From NCBI RefSeq assembly GCF_964063325.1, contig NZ_OZ061315.1, forward strand, positions 2,790,001-2,854,000: a DNA stretch of 64,000 nucleotides. The letters run 5' to 3'. Of the stretch, positions 17,582-26,622 are shown piece after piece. The notes beneath the pieces are model-generated. The model saw only the letters and a list, made by a program, of their open reading frames with translations. It was not told where the DNA came from and did no database searches. This DNA comes from Hafnia alvei (GTDB lineage: Bacteria; Pseudomonadota; Gammaproteobacteria; Enterobacterales; Enterobacteriaceae). The position numbers were made by a program, and so were the translations under genes. Every line of letters begins with the position of its first letter. Within the stretch, counting starts at the first letter, position 1.

Positions 17582-18103
17582 TTACTTACGCTTTAAACTG
17601 GCTAATGCGGCAAATGGATTAGGCTTGTCTACCTCAGGAGGCAGTTTACCAAATACCATGTCCGCGTCGGACACTTCACAGTGTTCAGATTCATGCACCG
17701 GAACTACCGGCAGGGCGAGGATGATTTCATCTTCAACCATTGCCAGCAAATCGACTTCACCAAAATCGTTGACTTCGATCGGCTCGTAAGCTTCCGGCAA
17801 TGCTTCAGCCTGCTCGTCATTGGCGACCGGGCTGAAACAATACGTTGTATGGACCTGCTGTTGGAACGTCTGATTACAGCGCTGACAACATAACGTCACC
17901 GTTACGTCGGCATGACCAGTAATCACCGCTAACCGCTGGTTATCAATATTAAATGACAACGACACGGCAACATCGCTATCCACACTGACCACAGATTCAG
18001 CAACTCGTGTTACCTGCTCAGACGAATAGAAACCAACGTAATCTAATCGTTTCTGTGCAGTACGAACTGCATCAAGGGTCAAGGGTAATTTTACCTTTTG
18101 CAT
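17582..18103 (-). CDS. yceD: DUF177 family protein YceD (23S rRNA accumulation protein)
   Basis: 173 residues. Two CxxC-type cysteines appear in VTLCCQRCNQTFQQQ, followed by an acidic segment (EPIEVNDFGEVDLLAMVEDE) and the C-terminal KLPPEVDKPNPFAALASLK motif shared by the family. In plants and bacteria DUF177 proteins have been linked to 23S rRNA processing or accumulation. First gene of the rpmF-plsX-fab cluster. Confidence 0.92.
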   Translation of the reverse strand: MQKVKLPLTLDAVRTAQKRLDYVGFYSSEQVTRVAESVVSVDSDVAVSLSFNIDNQRLAVITGHADVTVTLCCQRCNQTFQQQVHTTYCFSPVANDEQAEALPEAYEPIEVNDFGEVDLLAMVEDEIILALPVVPVHESEHCEVSDADMVFGKLPPEVDKPNPFAALASLKRK

Positions 18104-18244
18104 AGGGCGCGCATATTAACTTTGTAAAGACCGAGAGTCAAAGGAAAAGGCCTTGCAGGCACACTTTCCCTCCAATATTCGCTTCCTGAGCGGCGGACAG
18201 TTTAAAATGCCAGATTCAATTACGCCATGCTTTCTGGAAAAAAT

Positions 18245-18844
18245 ATGTCACCTTTAATTTTAGCGTCTACTTCACCCTACCGCCGAGCTTTACTAGAAAA
18301 GCTCGGTATTGAATTCATCTGCGCCGCGCCCGACACGGATGAAACCCCCAAAGAGGGCGAGTCAGCGCCCCAACTCGTCCAGCGTTTAGCACAAGAAAAA
18401 GCGCAATCTCTGGCCGATAAATTCCCTAATAATTTTATTATTGGCTCCGATCAGGTATGCGTTATTGAGGGGAAAATTGTCGGAAAACCGGGGTCGATTG
18501 AGAATGCGCATCAGCAATTGCGTGCCGCCAGTGGAAAAATCATTACCTTTTATACCGGCCTCTGCGTATTAAATAGCCACACAATGCAAAAGGAAATTGT
18601 GTGTGAGCCCTTCCACGTACATTTTCGCCGCTTAACCGATGACGAAATCCACGCCTATATTCAACTCGAGATGCCGCTGTACTGTGCGGGCAGCTTTATG
18701 TGCGAAGGTGCTGGTATATTGCTTTTTAGTCAGCTTGAAGGGCGCGATCCCAACGCACTGGTGGGGTTACCTTTAATTGCGCTTAACGAAATTCTGCTTA
18801 AGTTTGGCTATAACGCCTTGCTTAAAGGTAAAAATAAAGCATAA
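18245..18844 (+). CDS. yceF: Maf-like nucleoside triphosphate pyrophosphatase (7-methyl-GTP type)
   Basis: 199 residues. Maf fold; the N-terminal phosphate-binding block is LILASTSPYRRALLEKLG, then IIGSDQVC, and GRDPNALVGLPLIAL near the end. Maf/YceF proteins hydrolyse modified NTPs; E. coli YceF prefers m7GTP. The ATG at 18245 matches the family start better than the ATG at 18227. Divergent from yceD and convergent with rluC. Confidence 0.92.
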   Translation: MSPLILASTSPYRRALLEKLGIEFICAAPDTDETPKEGESAPQLVQRLAQEKAQSLADKFPNNFIIGSDQVCVIEGKIVGKPGSIENAHQQLRAASGKIITFYTGLCVLNSHTMQKEIVCEPFHVHFRRLTDDEIHAYIQLEMPLYCAGSFMCEGAGILLFSQLEGRDPNALVGLPLIALNEILLKFGYNALLKGKNKA

Positions 18845-18867
18845 AAAAAGCCGGAATAATCCGGCTT
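18844..18867 (-). terminator. Terminator of rluC
   Basis: GCCGGA / TCCGGC hairpin with a 4-base loop; on the minus strand it is followed by seven T residues. It abuts the yceF stop codon. Confidence 0.8.
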
Positions 18868-18887
18868 AGTTGATTTATCAGCCTCTT

Positions 18888-19844
18888 TCAGGCTTTCGTT
18901 TTACGCAACACATCGAGGCAGTGGCGTAATTTCTTGTCCATAGGGGCTTCCACTCGCATGGTTTCACCTGAATTGGGATGTTCAAAGCGTAATGCTGCAG
19001 CATGCAAGAATAAGCGATCTAGGCCTGTTCCCTTCAGCTCACCATCAAAATCACGATCGCCATAACGATCATCGAAGGCAATCGGATGACCAGCGTGCAG
19101 TGCATGCACGCGGATTTGGTGAGTTCGGCCTGTCACGGGGCTGGCCTTCACTAAGGTTGCATGTTCAAAACGCTCTTCAACTTTAAAGCGCGTTTCAGAC
19201 GGTTTGCCTTCGGCGTTAACGCGAACGATACGCTCACCGCTTTGCAGAATATTTTTGAGTAGCGGCGCCTGCACGACTTTACAATGCGACTGCCACTGAC
19301 CACGAACCAGCGCCAAATAGTCTTTCTGCATTCCTTTCATACGCAGCTGCTCATGCAACGCGCGCAGTGCAGACCGCTTCTTTGCGACCAATAATACACC
19401 GGAGGTTTCGCGATCGAGACGGTGAACCAGCTCAAGAAAACGCGCTTCAGGACGTAATGCACGCAGCCCTTCGATAACACCAAAGCTTAAGCCGCTGCCG
19501 CCATGTACCGCGGTACCCGATGGTTTATTCAGCACCAACAAATAATCATCTTCAAAGATGATGCAATCATTCAGCGCGGCCACTTTGTCCAGCTTCGCCG
19601 AAACGGGAGCCTCATCGCGTTCGGCAATCCGCACCGGGGGAATTCTAACTTCGTCACCCGGCTGCAATTTATATTCTGGTTTGATGCGCTTTTTATTAAC
19701 TCGCACCTCGCCCTTACGCACGATGCGATAAATCATACTTTTTGGCACGCCTTTCAGCTGATTGCGCAAAAAATTATCAATACGCTGCCCTGCCTCATCG
19801 GCGGCAATCGTGACTAACTTTACTGAGGTGTTATTCATATTCAT
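18888..19844 (-). CDS. rluC: 23S rRNA pseudouridine synthase C (955/2504/2580)
   Basis: 318 residues. An N-terminal S4 RNA-binding domain (about 20-80, with KGVPKSMIYRIVRKGEVRVN) is followed by the pseudouridine synthase domain; the catalytic Asp144 is in LVHRLDRETSGVLLVAK. Modifies three uridines of 23S rRNA. Divergent from rne, as in E. coli. Start at MNMNNTSVKLV; the internal ATG two codons on is also possible. Confidence 0.95.
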   Translation of the reverse strand: MNMNNTSVKLVTIAADEAGQRIDNFLRNQLKGVPKSMIYRIVRKGEVRVNKKRIKPEYKLQPGDEVRIPPVRIAERDEAPVSAKLDKVAALNDCIIFEDDYLLVLNKPSGTAVHGGSGLSFGVIEGLRALRPEARFLELVHRLDRETSGVLLVAKKRSALRALHEQLRMKGMQKDYLALVRGQWQSHCKVVQAPLLKNILQSGERIVRVNAEGKPSETRFKVEERFEHATLVKASPVTGRTHQIRVHALHAGHPIAFDDRYGDRDFDGELKGTGLDRLFLHAAALRFEHPNSGETMRVEAPMDKKLRHCLDVLRKTKA

Positions 19845-20451
19845 GGGCGCGATTTTAAAGAGGCATTCAACTGCATGCCACTTCTTTTTTGAGCTCGCAG
19901 CAGATTATCGTGAAAGGCAGGGATAATGAGAGCAATGAGAACGTTTGCGCCCGCATTCTGACTAATATACGAGCAACCAGACAGGCTTGTTGTGAAGTAC
20001 CGCAAGAATCTTCTGGATAAGGGTAAAAGTCGTCTTGCTATACAGGCCGTTGCAGTGGAATAATGAAAAAGATTTCCGCGTTAATTCTCATTAAGACAGG
20101 GAAAACGACGGGATTTGACGTTTACTTGATGCCACAGAAATGCAGCAATGGCGTAAGACGTAGTGTGAAATCAAGTAATTAGCGGGCTGTGGGTAGCAGT
20201 CTGACCTAAAACATGGAATCAGCAATGCTGCATATTTTTGCAATCATTGACTGATAAACAGTGCTGTGTTTCACAAAGCTGTATTTTCGCTAAGAAACAT
20301 AGGCTTACCGAAATATGCGCCCCTATGCAGGCGACAACCGTGAGGTTGACGACTTTGCGATAAGACTCGGGGTCATCGGTCTTCCTCTCGGTCAGGACGT
20401 TATTTTGCCCGCAGCTTAGTTGCCAATGCAAAAAAAATGAGTAAGTTGAAG
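19845..20451 (+). promoter_or_regulatory. Long rne promoter/leader region
   Basis: About 600 bases without a gene between rluC and rne. In E. coli the rne transcript has a leader of over 300 nt whose hairpins let RNase E control its own mRNA. Here I see several self-complementary patches, including GGTCATCGGTC with GACCGA-type complements near 20370-20395 and an A-rich run before the start codon. The regulatory role is inferred from the family; I did not fold the sequence. Confidence 0.5.
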
Positions 20452-23400
20452 ATGAAAAGAATGTTGATTAACGCAACTCAGCAGGAAGAGTTGCGTGTTG
20501 CCCTTGTAGATGGACAGCGTCTGTATGATCTGGATATTGAAAGCCCTGGTCACGAACAGAAAAAAGCTAACATTTACAAAGGGAAAATAACCCGTATTGA
20601 GCCAAGTCTGGAAGCTGCTTTTGTAGATTACGGTGCTGAACGACACGGTTTCCTCCCCCTTAAAGAAATTGCCCGCGAATATTTCCCAAACAATTACTCC
20701 TCACATGGTCGCCCAAACATCAAAGATGTTTTACGCGAAGGTCAGGAAGTTATCGTTCAGGTTGATAAAGAAGAGCGTGGCAACAAGGGCGCTGCGCTGA
20801 CAACGTTTATCAGCCTTGCTGGTAGCTACTTAGTACTGATGCCTAATAACCCACGCGCTGGCGGGATCTCTCGTCGCATCGAAGGTGATGACCGTACAGA
20901 ATTGAAAGAAGCGCTTTCTTCTCTGCAATTACCTGATGGCATGGGTCTTATCGTTCGTACCGCAGGCGTTGGCAAATCAGCCGAAGCACTGCAATGGGAT
21001 CTGTCATTCCGTTTGAAACATTGGGATGCCATTAAAAAAGCCGCGGAGGGCCGCCCTGCTCCGTTCCTTATCCATCAGGAAAGCAACGTTATTGTTCGCG
21101 CATTCCGCGACTACCTGCGTCCAGACATTGGCGAAATCCTGATTGATAATCCAAAAATTCTTGATCTGGCCAAACAGCACATCGCCGCGCTGGGACGTCC
21201 TGATTTCAGCAGCAAGATTAAGCTCTATACCGGTGAAATCCCGCTGTTTAGCCACTATCAAATTGAATCTCAGATTGAGTCTGCTTTCCAACGTGAAGTT
21301 CGCCTGCCTTCCGGCGGCTCCATTGTTATTGACTCCACTGAAGCCCTGACGGCCATCGACATTAACTCCGCACGCGCTACACGCGGTGGCGATATCGAAG
21401 AAACCGCATTCAACACCAACCTTGAAGCCGCTGATGAAATTGCTCGCCAGCTGCGCCTGCGTGACCTTGGTGGCCTGATTGTTATCGACTTCATCGATAT
21501 GACACCAGTTCGCCATCAGCGTGAGGTTGAAAACCGCCTGCGTGATGCCGTTCGCCAAGACCGTGCGCGTATTCAGATTGGACGCATCTCACGCTTTGGT
21601 CTGCTTGAAATGTCTCGTCAACGCCTCAGTCCATCGCTGGGTGAGTCAAGCCACCACGTTTGCCCGCGCTGTAACGGCACCGGCACCGTACGTGATAACG
21701 AGTCACTTTCACTCTCCATCCTGCGTTTGATTGAAGAAGAAGCGCTGAAAGAGAACACCAATGAAGTTCACGCTATCGTTCCTGTGCCGGTTGCCTCATA
21801 CCTGCTGAACGAAAAACGTGAATCTGTTAGCGCCATCGAAAAGCGTCAGGACGGTGTTAAAGTCATCGTTGTTCCTAACGACCAGATGCAAACTCCGCAC
21901 TACAACGTAGTTCGTGTGCGCAAAGGTGAAGAAACCAGCACCCTCAGCTATCTGCTGCCTCAGCTGCATGAAGCGGAAACGCTGACCGCCGAGGAAGAAC
22001 CAGTTCTGGAACGTAAACGCCCAGAACAACCTGCGTTGGCCGCTTTCTCACTGGATGTTGAAGCGCCTCCGGCAGAAACAGCCGATCCAGTCGTTGCAGC
22101 GCCTGCGGTGAAAACCGTTGCACAGCCTACAACGCCTGCGCAACCAGGTTTGGTAAGCCGTTTCTTCTCTGCGCTGAAAAACATGTTTGCAGGTTCTGAG
22201 CCTGAGCAAAAACCAGCGGTGGAAGTTTCCGCGCCAGCTGAAGAGCCTCGTCGTCAGAATCAAGATCGCCGCAACAACAATCGTCGCCAGAATGGTCGTC
22301 GTGATCGTAACGATCGCTCTGACCGTAGCAATGACCGCAACGAACGTAACAACGATCGTAACGACCGCGGTGAACGTACTGAACGCAGCAACGAGCGTAA
22401 TAACGACCGTAACAGCAACCGCGAAGACCAGCGTCGTAACCGTCGTCAGTCAACGCAGCCAGCGAATGCTGATGTGGCCGTTGAAACAGCGAACGTTGAA
22501 CAGCGTGATGAACAGCAGCCTCGCCGTGAACCGCGTAATAACGATCGTCAACGTCGTCGTACAGAAGATAAGCGTCAGGCCCAGCAAGAAGTCAAAGCGC
22601 TGGAAAACAGCGATGCCGTAGTAGCGAATGAGGCTGAAGAAAGCAGCCGTGAAGAGAATCAGCACATGCCGCGCCGTCAGCGTCGCCAACTGACTCAGAA
22701 AGTTCGCTTTACGACTCAGGCTGAAGACGATGCAGCAGCCGCTCTGGCTAAAGCATCCGTTCCTGCCGTTGTCACCGCGCCAGTGGTTGCAGAAACCGTG
22801 CCACAGACACAGGCTGAACCAACGCAGCAGCAAGGCAATGATGATGAAGGGTTCCGTGATAACCGCCAAGGTGAAAACGGCATGCCACGTCGTTCACGTC
22901 GCTCTCCTCGTCATCTGCGTGTAAGCGGCCAGCGTCGTCGTCGTTATCGTGATGAGCGCTATCCTACTCAGTCACCAATGCCGTTGGCATTTGCCGCAGC
23001 ATCGCCTGAGATGGCCTCTGGCAAAGTGTGGATTAGCTATCCGGTCGCACAGCCGGCAATCTCTGATACTGAAGTTGAAACGCAGACTGTCGCTATCGAA
23101 CAACCGATTGAACAAGCACCTGTTTCACCCGTTAACGGATCCGTGACTGAGCATGTTGCTCAACAGCCTGTTATCGTTGAAGAGCCTGTTGTCGCACCTG
23201 TAGATGTTGCACCAGTTGCTGAGTCAGTCGTTGCTGAGCCAGTCGTTGCAGAGACAGTTGCAGTTGAGCCGGTCATCGAGAAGCCAGTTGTAGAGAAACC
23301 AGCCGCATCCGCTCCGGTAGTCGCTACCTCTGCAGCAGCAGTTCCAGCTGCGTTTGACGCCATCGTGCCAGCTCAAGTTATCAATGACGAACCGACGGCT

Positions 23401-23892
23401 GTTGAAGAACCAACACCCGCAGTTGAAGAGCTCATTGTCGATGACAAACCGGCCGTAGCTGAAGCTGCCGTAGTTGAAGCAACAACTTCTGAAGCACCTG
23501 TCGTAGCAGAAACCGATGCGGCAGTAACCGTCGCTGAAGAGACGGCTGCTGAAGAAACGTCCGTTGAACCTACTATCGTTGAAACAGCTGCAGTTGAAAC
23601 ACCAGTTGCTGAAGCTATTGAAGAAACGACGGTTGAGGAAGCGGTTGCTCAAGAACCTGTGCAACCTATCGTCGCGGCGAAACCTGTCGTCGTCGTCGCA
23701 GCTAAAGCTCAGCGCGTAGCATCAGCGCCGATGACCAAAGCTCCAGCGCCAGAATATGTACCTTCTGCGCCGGTCGTCAGCAACTGGCAGCGCCCTGCTC
23801 TGGATTTGCAGAGTAAAAGCGGTGCCGGTGGACACGCTGCGGTAAGCCAAGCAACGGCTCCAGCAACCAAGCCACCAGCGGTTACTGACTAA
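20452..23892 (+). CDS. rne: Ribonuclease E
   Basis: About 1146 residues. The catalytic half starts MKRMLINATQQEELRVALVD and includes the S1 domain, the DNase-I-like domain and the Zn-link CPRCNGTG (about 404-407). The C-terminal scaffold includes the membrane-targeting helix PGLVSRFFSALKNMF, Arg-rich RNA-binding stretches, the conserved PRRSRRSPRHLRVSGQRRRR block, a long Val/Glu/Pro/Ala-rich low-complexity region, and a PNPase-binding-like end (APMTKAPAPEYVPSAP). It degrades mRNA and matures rRNA and tRNA as the degradosome core at the inner membrane. An ATG five codons upstream (20437) is in frame; the chosen start matches E. coli. Confidence 0.97.
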   Translation: MKRMLINATQQEELRVALVDGQRLYDLDIESPGHEQKKANIYKGKITRIEPSLEAAFVDYGAERHGFLPLKEIAREYFPNNYSSHGRPNIKDVLREGQEVIVQVDKEERGNKGAALTTFISLAGSYLVLMPNNPRAGGISRRIEGDDRTELKEALSSLQLPDGMGLIVRTAGVGKSAEALQWDLSFRLKHWDAIKKAAEGRPAPFLIHQESNVIVRAFRDYLRPDIGEILIDNPKILDLAKQHIAALGRPDFSSKIKLYTGEIPLFSHYQIESQIESAFQREVRLPSGGSIVIDSTEALTAIDINSARATRGGDIEETAFNTNLEAADEIARQLRLRDLGGLIVIDFIDMTPVRHQREVENRLRDAVRQDRARIQIGRISRFGLLEMSRQRLSPSLGESSHHVCPRCNGTGTVRDNESLSLSILRLIEEEALKENTNEVHAIVPVPVASYLLNEKRESVSAIEKRQDGVKVIVVPNDQMQTPHYNVVRVRKGEETSTLSYLLPQLHEAETLTAEEEPVLERKRPEQPALAAFSLDVEAPPAETADPVVAAPAVKTVAQPTTPAQPGLVSRFFSALKNMFAGSEPEQKPAVEVSAPAEEPRRQNQDRRNNNRRQNGRRDRNDRSDRSNDRNERNNDRNDRGERTERSNERNNDRNSNREDQRRNRRQSTQPANADVAVETANVEQRDEQQPRREPRNNDRQRRRTEDKRQAQQEVKALENSDAVVANEAEESSREENQHMPRRQRRQLTQKVRFTTQAEDDAAAALAKASVPAVVTAPVVAETVPQTQAEPTQQQGNDDEGFRDNRQGENGMPRRSRRSPRHLRVSGQRRRRYRDERYPTQSPMPLAFAAASPEMASGKVWISYPVAQPAISDTEVETQTVAIEQPIEQAPVSPVNGSVTEHVAQQPVIVEEPVVAPVDVAPVAESVVAEPVVAETVAVEPVIEKPVVEKPAASAPVVATSAAAVPAAFDAIVPAQVINDEPTAVEEPTPAVEELIVDDKPAVAEAAVVEATTSEAPVVAETDAAVTVAEETAAEETSVEPTIVETAAVETPVAEAIEETTVEEAVAQEPVQPIVAAKPVVVVAAKAQRVASAPMTKAPAPEYVPSAPVVSNWQRPALDLQSKSGAGGHAAVSQATAPATKPPAVTD

Positions 23893-23910
23893 TCAGTTAG
23901 TGTAGTAAAT

Positions 23911-23938
23911 AAAAAACCCGCCAATGGCGGGTTTTTTT
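23911..23938 (+). terminator. Terminator of rne
   Basis: CCCGCC / GGCGGG hairpin with an AAT loop region, flanked by an A-run and followed by seven T residues. Confidence 0.88.
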
Positions 23939-24111
23939 ATATCTATGCTACATGTAGGAATATATATAACTAAATAACAAAAATCATTCTCAATCATTTA
24001 ATAATACATATTATAATTAATTAGCATAATAATTAATCATCGTTTGAGCTATGATAAGTTTCTTACAGATGAAATATAATTTGGCTAGAATTTCCAGCAT
24101 CTCGCTGTATT

Positions 24112-24180
24112 ATGCCCGCACAGTCTCCGGCTGCATGACGCAATGGGCATTAAGGAAAACCTTAGCCCCCGGAGACTGGC
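24112..24180 (+). ncRNA. Orphan structured RNA resembling the Moco (molybdenum cofactor) riboswitch
   Basis: Strong nested pairing. The outer stem AGTCTCCGG (24122-24130) pairs with CCGGAGACT (24169-24177). Inside it, GGGC (24145-24148) pairs with GCCC (24165-24168) and TAAGG (24151-24155) pairs with CCTTA (24160-24164) around an AAAA loop; the 14-base junction strand contains GCATGACGCAAT. This order of stems and the GCATGACG junction are what I recall of the Moco RNA motif found upstream of moaA in enterobacteria. No moa gene follows: the next gene is on the other strand. A TATAAT at 24075-24080 could serve as a -10. The stems are read directly; the family name is from memory and needs a covariance-model search. 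Confidence 0.55.
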
Positions 24181-24181
24181 T

Positions 24182-24217
24182 ATGCCCAAAAATTACGTAT
24201 CAAAAATTGGGCACTGA
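24182..24217 (+). CDS. Possible 11-codon leader peptide after the riboswitch-like RNA
   Basis: ATG at 24182 to TGA at 24215 encodes MPKNYVSKIGH. A GGAG (24171-24174) embedded in the 3' side of the outer RNA stem lies seven bases upstream and would be its ribosome site, exactly the position used by a riboswitch-controlled gene. A second tiny frame (MSYISTPKYIRQNIY, 24218-24265) starts right after the TGA. Translation is unproven; the frame could be a relic of a lost gene start. Confidence 0.25.
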   Translation: MPKNYVSKIGH

Positions 24218-24280
24218 ATGAGTTATATATCTACACCCAAATACATACGTCAAAATATATACTAACTCATTTGCTTTTTT
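24218..24280 (+). terminator. Terminator-like hairpin closing the orphan RNA
   Basis: ATGAGTTA (24218-24225) pairs with TAACTCAT (24263-24270); an inner ATATAT/ATATAT pairing extends the stem, and TTGCTTTTTT follows. The loop is long and AT-rich, so strength is uncertain. If active, the RNA at 24.1 kb is a self-contained transcript of about 170 nt. Confidence 0.4.
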
Positions 24281-24285
24281 ATATA

Positions 24286-24576
24286 TCAGGCAATCTGATG
24301 TAGCATTTTAATATCAAGAGTTTCCAATTTCCCTTCAACTTCTTTTACGAAGTTCTGGAAATGGACGGTATTATTATGACGTTCTACAGCTTCCTGTGAC
24401 GCCCACACTTCGAAGAAAACATAGGTCCCTTTATGTCCAATCTCCTCATGCAGATCATATTGGATATTGCCCATTTCTTGCCTGCTCGGTTCAACGACGC
24501 GCTCAACCGCGCTGTGAATAGCCGCTTTGTGTTCAGGTTTAGCAATTAAAGTGGCAACTATACGAACTTCACTCAT
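24286..24576 (-). CDS. Antibiotic biosynthesis monooxygenase (ABM) domain protein, YgiN-like
   Basis: 96 residues, a single ABM/dimeric alpha-beta barrel domain: starts MSEVRIVATLIAKPEHKAA, with RVVEPSRQEMGNIQYDLHEE, TYVFFEVWASQEAVERH and FQNFVKEVEGKLETLDIKML. Family members include quinol monooxygenase YgiN and the AI-2 enzyme LsrG; all are small cytoplasmic dimers. The substrate cannot be inferred. Divergent from pyrC. Confidence 0.8.
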   Translation of the reverse strand: MSEVRIVATLIAKPEHKAAIHSAVERVVEPSRQEMGNIQYDLHEEIGHKGTYVFFEVWASQEAVERHNNTVHFQNFVKEVEGKLETLDIKMLHQIA

Positions 24577-24834
24577 CGTGGTACTCCTTTTTTCATGTCC
24601 ACTGAATTAATTCATGTAAAACCTACAGCCAGACTACGCTTTTTATCACACAAAATCCCGCTGGAATTATATGAATTATCAATAGAACACAACAAACGAG
24701 TGCATCTTAGTTCATTTGCCCTTATCCTTATCCCCCGCCACAAAAACACATTTCCACCTCACTGTTGGAGTGTGTCTCGCAAGATCTGTATCGTCAACAT
24801 CACTCATGACAGCATTGTCAGCCGGAGCCTTGTA

Positions 24835-25881
24835 ATGACCGTAATGCAGCACGCCCTTAAGATCCGCCGTCCAGATGACTGGCATCTCCATCTTCGCGAT
24901 GACGAAATGCTGAAAACCGTTTTGCCGCATACTAGCCAGCACTTTGCCCGTGCTATCGTGATGCCTAATCTGGTTCCGCCGATCACCAGCATTGCTCAGG
25001 CGCAGGCCTATCGCCAACGTATTCTTGATGCTGTTCCAGCAGAGCATAACTTTACGCCGCTGATGACCTGTTATTTAACCGATGGCTTAGATGCCAACGA
25101 GTTAATCTCTGGCCATGCCGATGGCGTATTTACCGCCGCCAAACTTTATCCAGCCAATGCAACGACCAACTCCAAACATGGTGTAACCTCAGTTCCTGGT
25201 CTTTACCCGCTGTTTGAACAAATGCAAAAAAGCGGCATGCCGCTGCTTATTCACGGCGAAGTCACGTTGCACGATGTGGATATTTTCGACCGCGAGGCGC
25301 GCTTCATTGATGAGGTAATGCGGCCATTACGCCAGAATTTCCCTGAGCTAAAAATTGTCTTCGAACACATTACTACCCAAGAAGCCGCCGAGTTTGTTGC
25401 TGAAGCTGATGAGTATCTCGCGGCCACAATTACGCCACAGCATCTGATGTTTAACCGTAACCATATGCTGGTTGGCGGTATCCGCCCGCATTTATTCTGC
25501 CTGCCAATATTGAAGCGCAGCACCCATCAAGAAGCCCTGCGTAAGGCCGCGACCAGCGGTAACACACGTTTCTTCCTTGGCACAGACTCAGCCCCGCATT
25601 CACGACAGCGTAAAGAGTCTAGCTGTGGCTGTGCGGGGGTATTCAACGCACCGACGGCACTTCAGGCCTATGCTACGGTATTTGAACAAGAGAACGCGCT
25701 ACAGCACCTCGAAGCATTTTGTTCTCTCAATGGCCCCGCATTCTATAATTTGCCTGTTAACGACAGCTATATTGAGCTGGTACGTGAGCCCATGACTATC
25801 GCAGAATCCATTCCCTGCGGCGACGATACACTAATCCCATTCTTGGCTGGTGAAACCGTTCAGTGGACCATGAAGGCCTAG
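24835..25881 (+). CDS. pyrC: Dihydroorotase
   Basis: 348 residues. Zinc amidohydrolase that cyclises carbamoyl-aspartate to dihydroorotate in pyrimidine synthesis. DDWHLHLRDDEM holds the metal-binding HxH; the carbamylated lysine is in AAKLYPANATTNS; LLIHGEVT, VFEHITT and LGTDSAPHSRQ supply the other ligands and catalytic Asp. The open frame starts 240 bases earlier, but the ATG at 24835 aligns with E. coli PyrC and has GGAG seven bases upstream. Confidence 0.95.
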   Translation: MTVMQHALKIRRPDDWHLHLRDDEMLKTVLPHTSQHFARAIVMPNLVPPITSIAQAQAYRQRILDAVPAEHNFTPLMTCYLTDGLDANELISGHADGVFTAAKLYPANATTNSKHGVTSVPGLYPLFEQMQKSGMPLLIHGEVTLHDVDIFDREARFIDEVMRPLRQNFPELKIVFEHITTQEAAEFVAEADEYLAATITPQHLMFNRNHMLVGGIRPHLFCLPILKRSTHQEALRKAATSGNTRFFLGTDSAPHSRQRKESSCGCAGVFNAPTALQAYATVFEQENALQHLEAFCSLNGPAFYNLPVNDSYIELVREPMTIAESIPCGDDTLIPFLAGETVQWTMKA

Positions 25882-25915
25882 ACTCGGCCGCAGAGTGATA
25901 TCTGAATGTAAAATT

Positions 25916-25938
25916 AGCCCACTTCTTGGAGTGGGCTA
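25916..25938 (+). other. Hairpin between pyrC and fetA
   Basis: TAGCCCACT / AGTGGGCTA with a 5-base loop lies just before fetA. It lacks a T-run, so it is a poor intrinsic terminator; it may protect the pyrC mRNA end or modulate read-through. Confidence 0.5.
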
Positions 25939-25959
25939 TTCAATAAAATGGAAGATAAA

Positions 25960-26622
25960 ATGAATAATACGGAGAACCTACTTGAGCTGCGCAACATTTG
26001 CTTTAGCGTAGACCAACAGATCATTATCGATAATCTTTCTCTTACGCTTCAGCCCAACGAGTTCAAAGTCATCACAGGCCCTTCTGGGTGTGGGAAAAGT
26101 ACCCTGCTGAAAATTATTGCCTCACTGTTTCCCCCAACCTCAGGTGATATTTTCCTCAAAGGTAAAAACATCCTCACGCTGAAACCAGAGAAATATCGCC
26201 AACAAGTCTCATACTGCTTTCAAAACCCGGTTTTATTCGGCGATACGGTCAGAGACAATCTTCAGTTTCCCTATAAAATCCGCGGCGAAAAAGTTGATTT
26301 TGAAAAAATAAAGCGCGGGTTGCTCCAATTCGATCTTCCACTACACACGCTAGATAAGAACATTGACGATCTCTCCGGCGGAGAAAAACAGCGCATTGCT
26401 TTGCTGCGCAATATCCAATATCTGCCAGAGATCTTATTGCTAGATGAAATTACTAGCGCGCTAGACGATAAAAACAAACAGATCGTGCATCAGGTGATTA
26501 GTGATTTGATTACGCACGCCGGCATTGCCGTTTTGTGGGTCACCCATAATAGTGACGAAATCAGCCAGTCTTATAATCTCCTGCGCATGACTAAATACGT
26601 AGCACCTGAGGTCGAACAATGA
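25960..26622 (+). CDS. fetA: ABC transporter ATPase FetA (iron export/peroxide resistance)
   Basis: 220 residues. Walker A GPSGCGKSTLLK, signature DLSGGEKQRIALL, Walker B ILLLDEITSALD and a switch histidine in WVTHN. Pairs with FetB; the E. coli system is proposed to export iron under oxidative stress. GGAAG (25950-25954) is five bases from the ATG at 25960, so I prefer it; an in-frame ATG at 25948 would add four residues. The stop overlaps the fetB start (ATGA). Confidence 0.9.
   Translation: MNNTENLLELRNICFSVDQQIIIDNLSLTLQPNEFKVITGPSGCGKSTLLKIIASLFPPTSGDIFLKGKNILTLKPEKYRQQVSYCFQNPVLFGDTVRDNLQFPYKIRGEKVDFEKIKRGLLQFDLPLHTLDKNIDDLSGGEKQRIALLRNIQYLPEILLLDEITSALDDKNKQIVHQVISDLITHAGIAVLWVTHNSDEISQSYNLLRMTKYVAPEVEQ

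Noticed and set aside
22127..22869. Overlapping frames within the C-terminal region of rne
   Set aside because: They come from the Arg, Glu and Val-rich codon repeats of the RNase E scaffold.
25916..25938. Intrinsic terminator of pyrC
   Set aside because: A good stem but no T-run on the plus strand; listed only as a hairpin.
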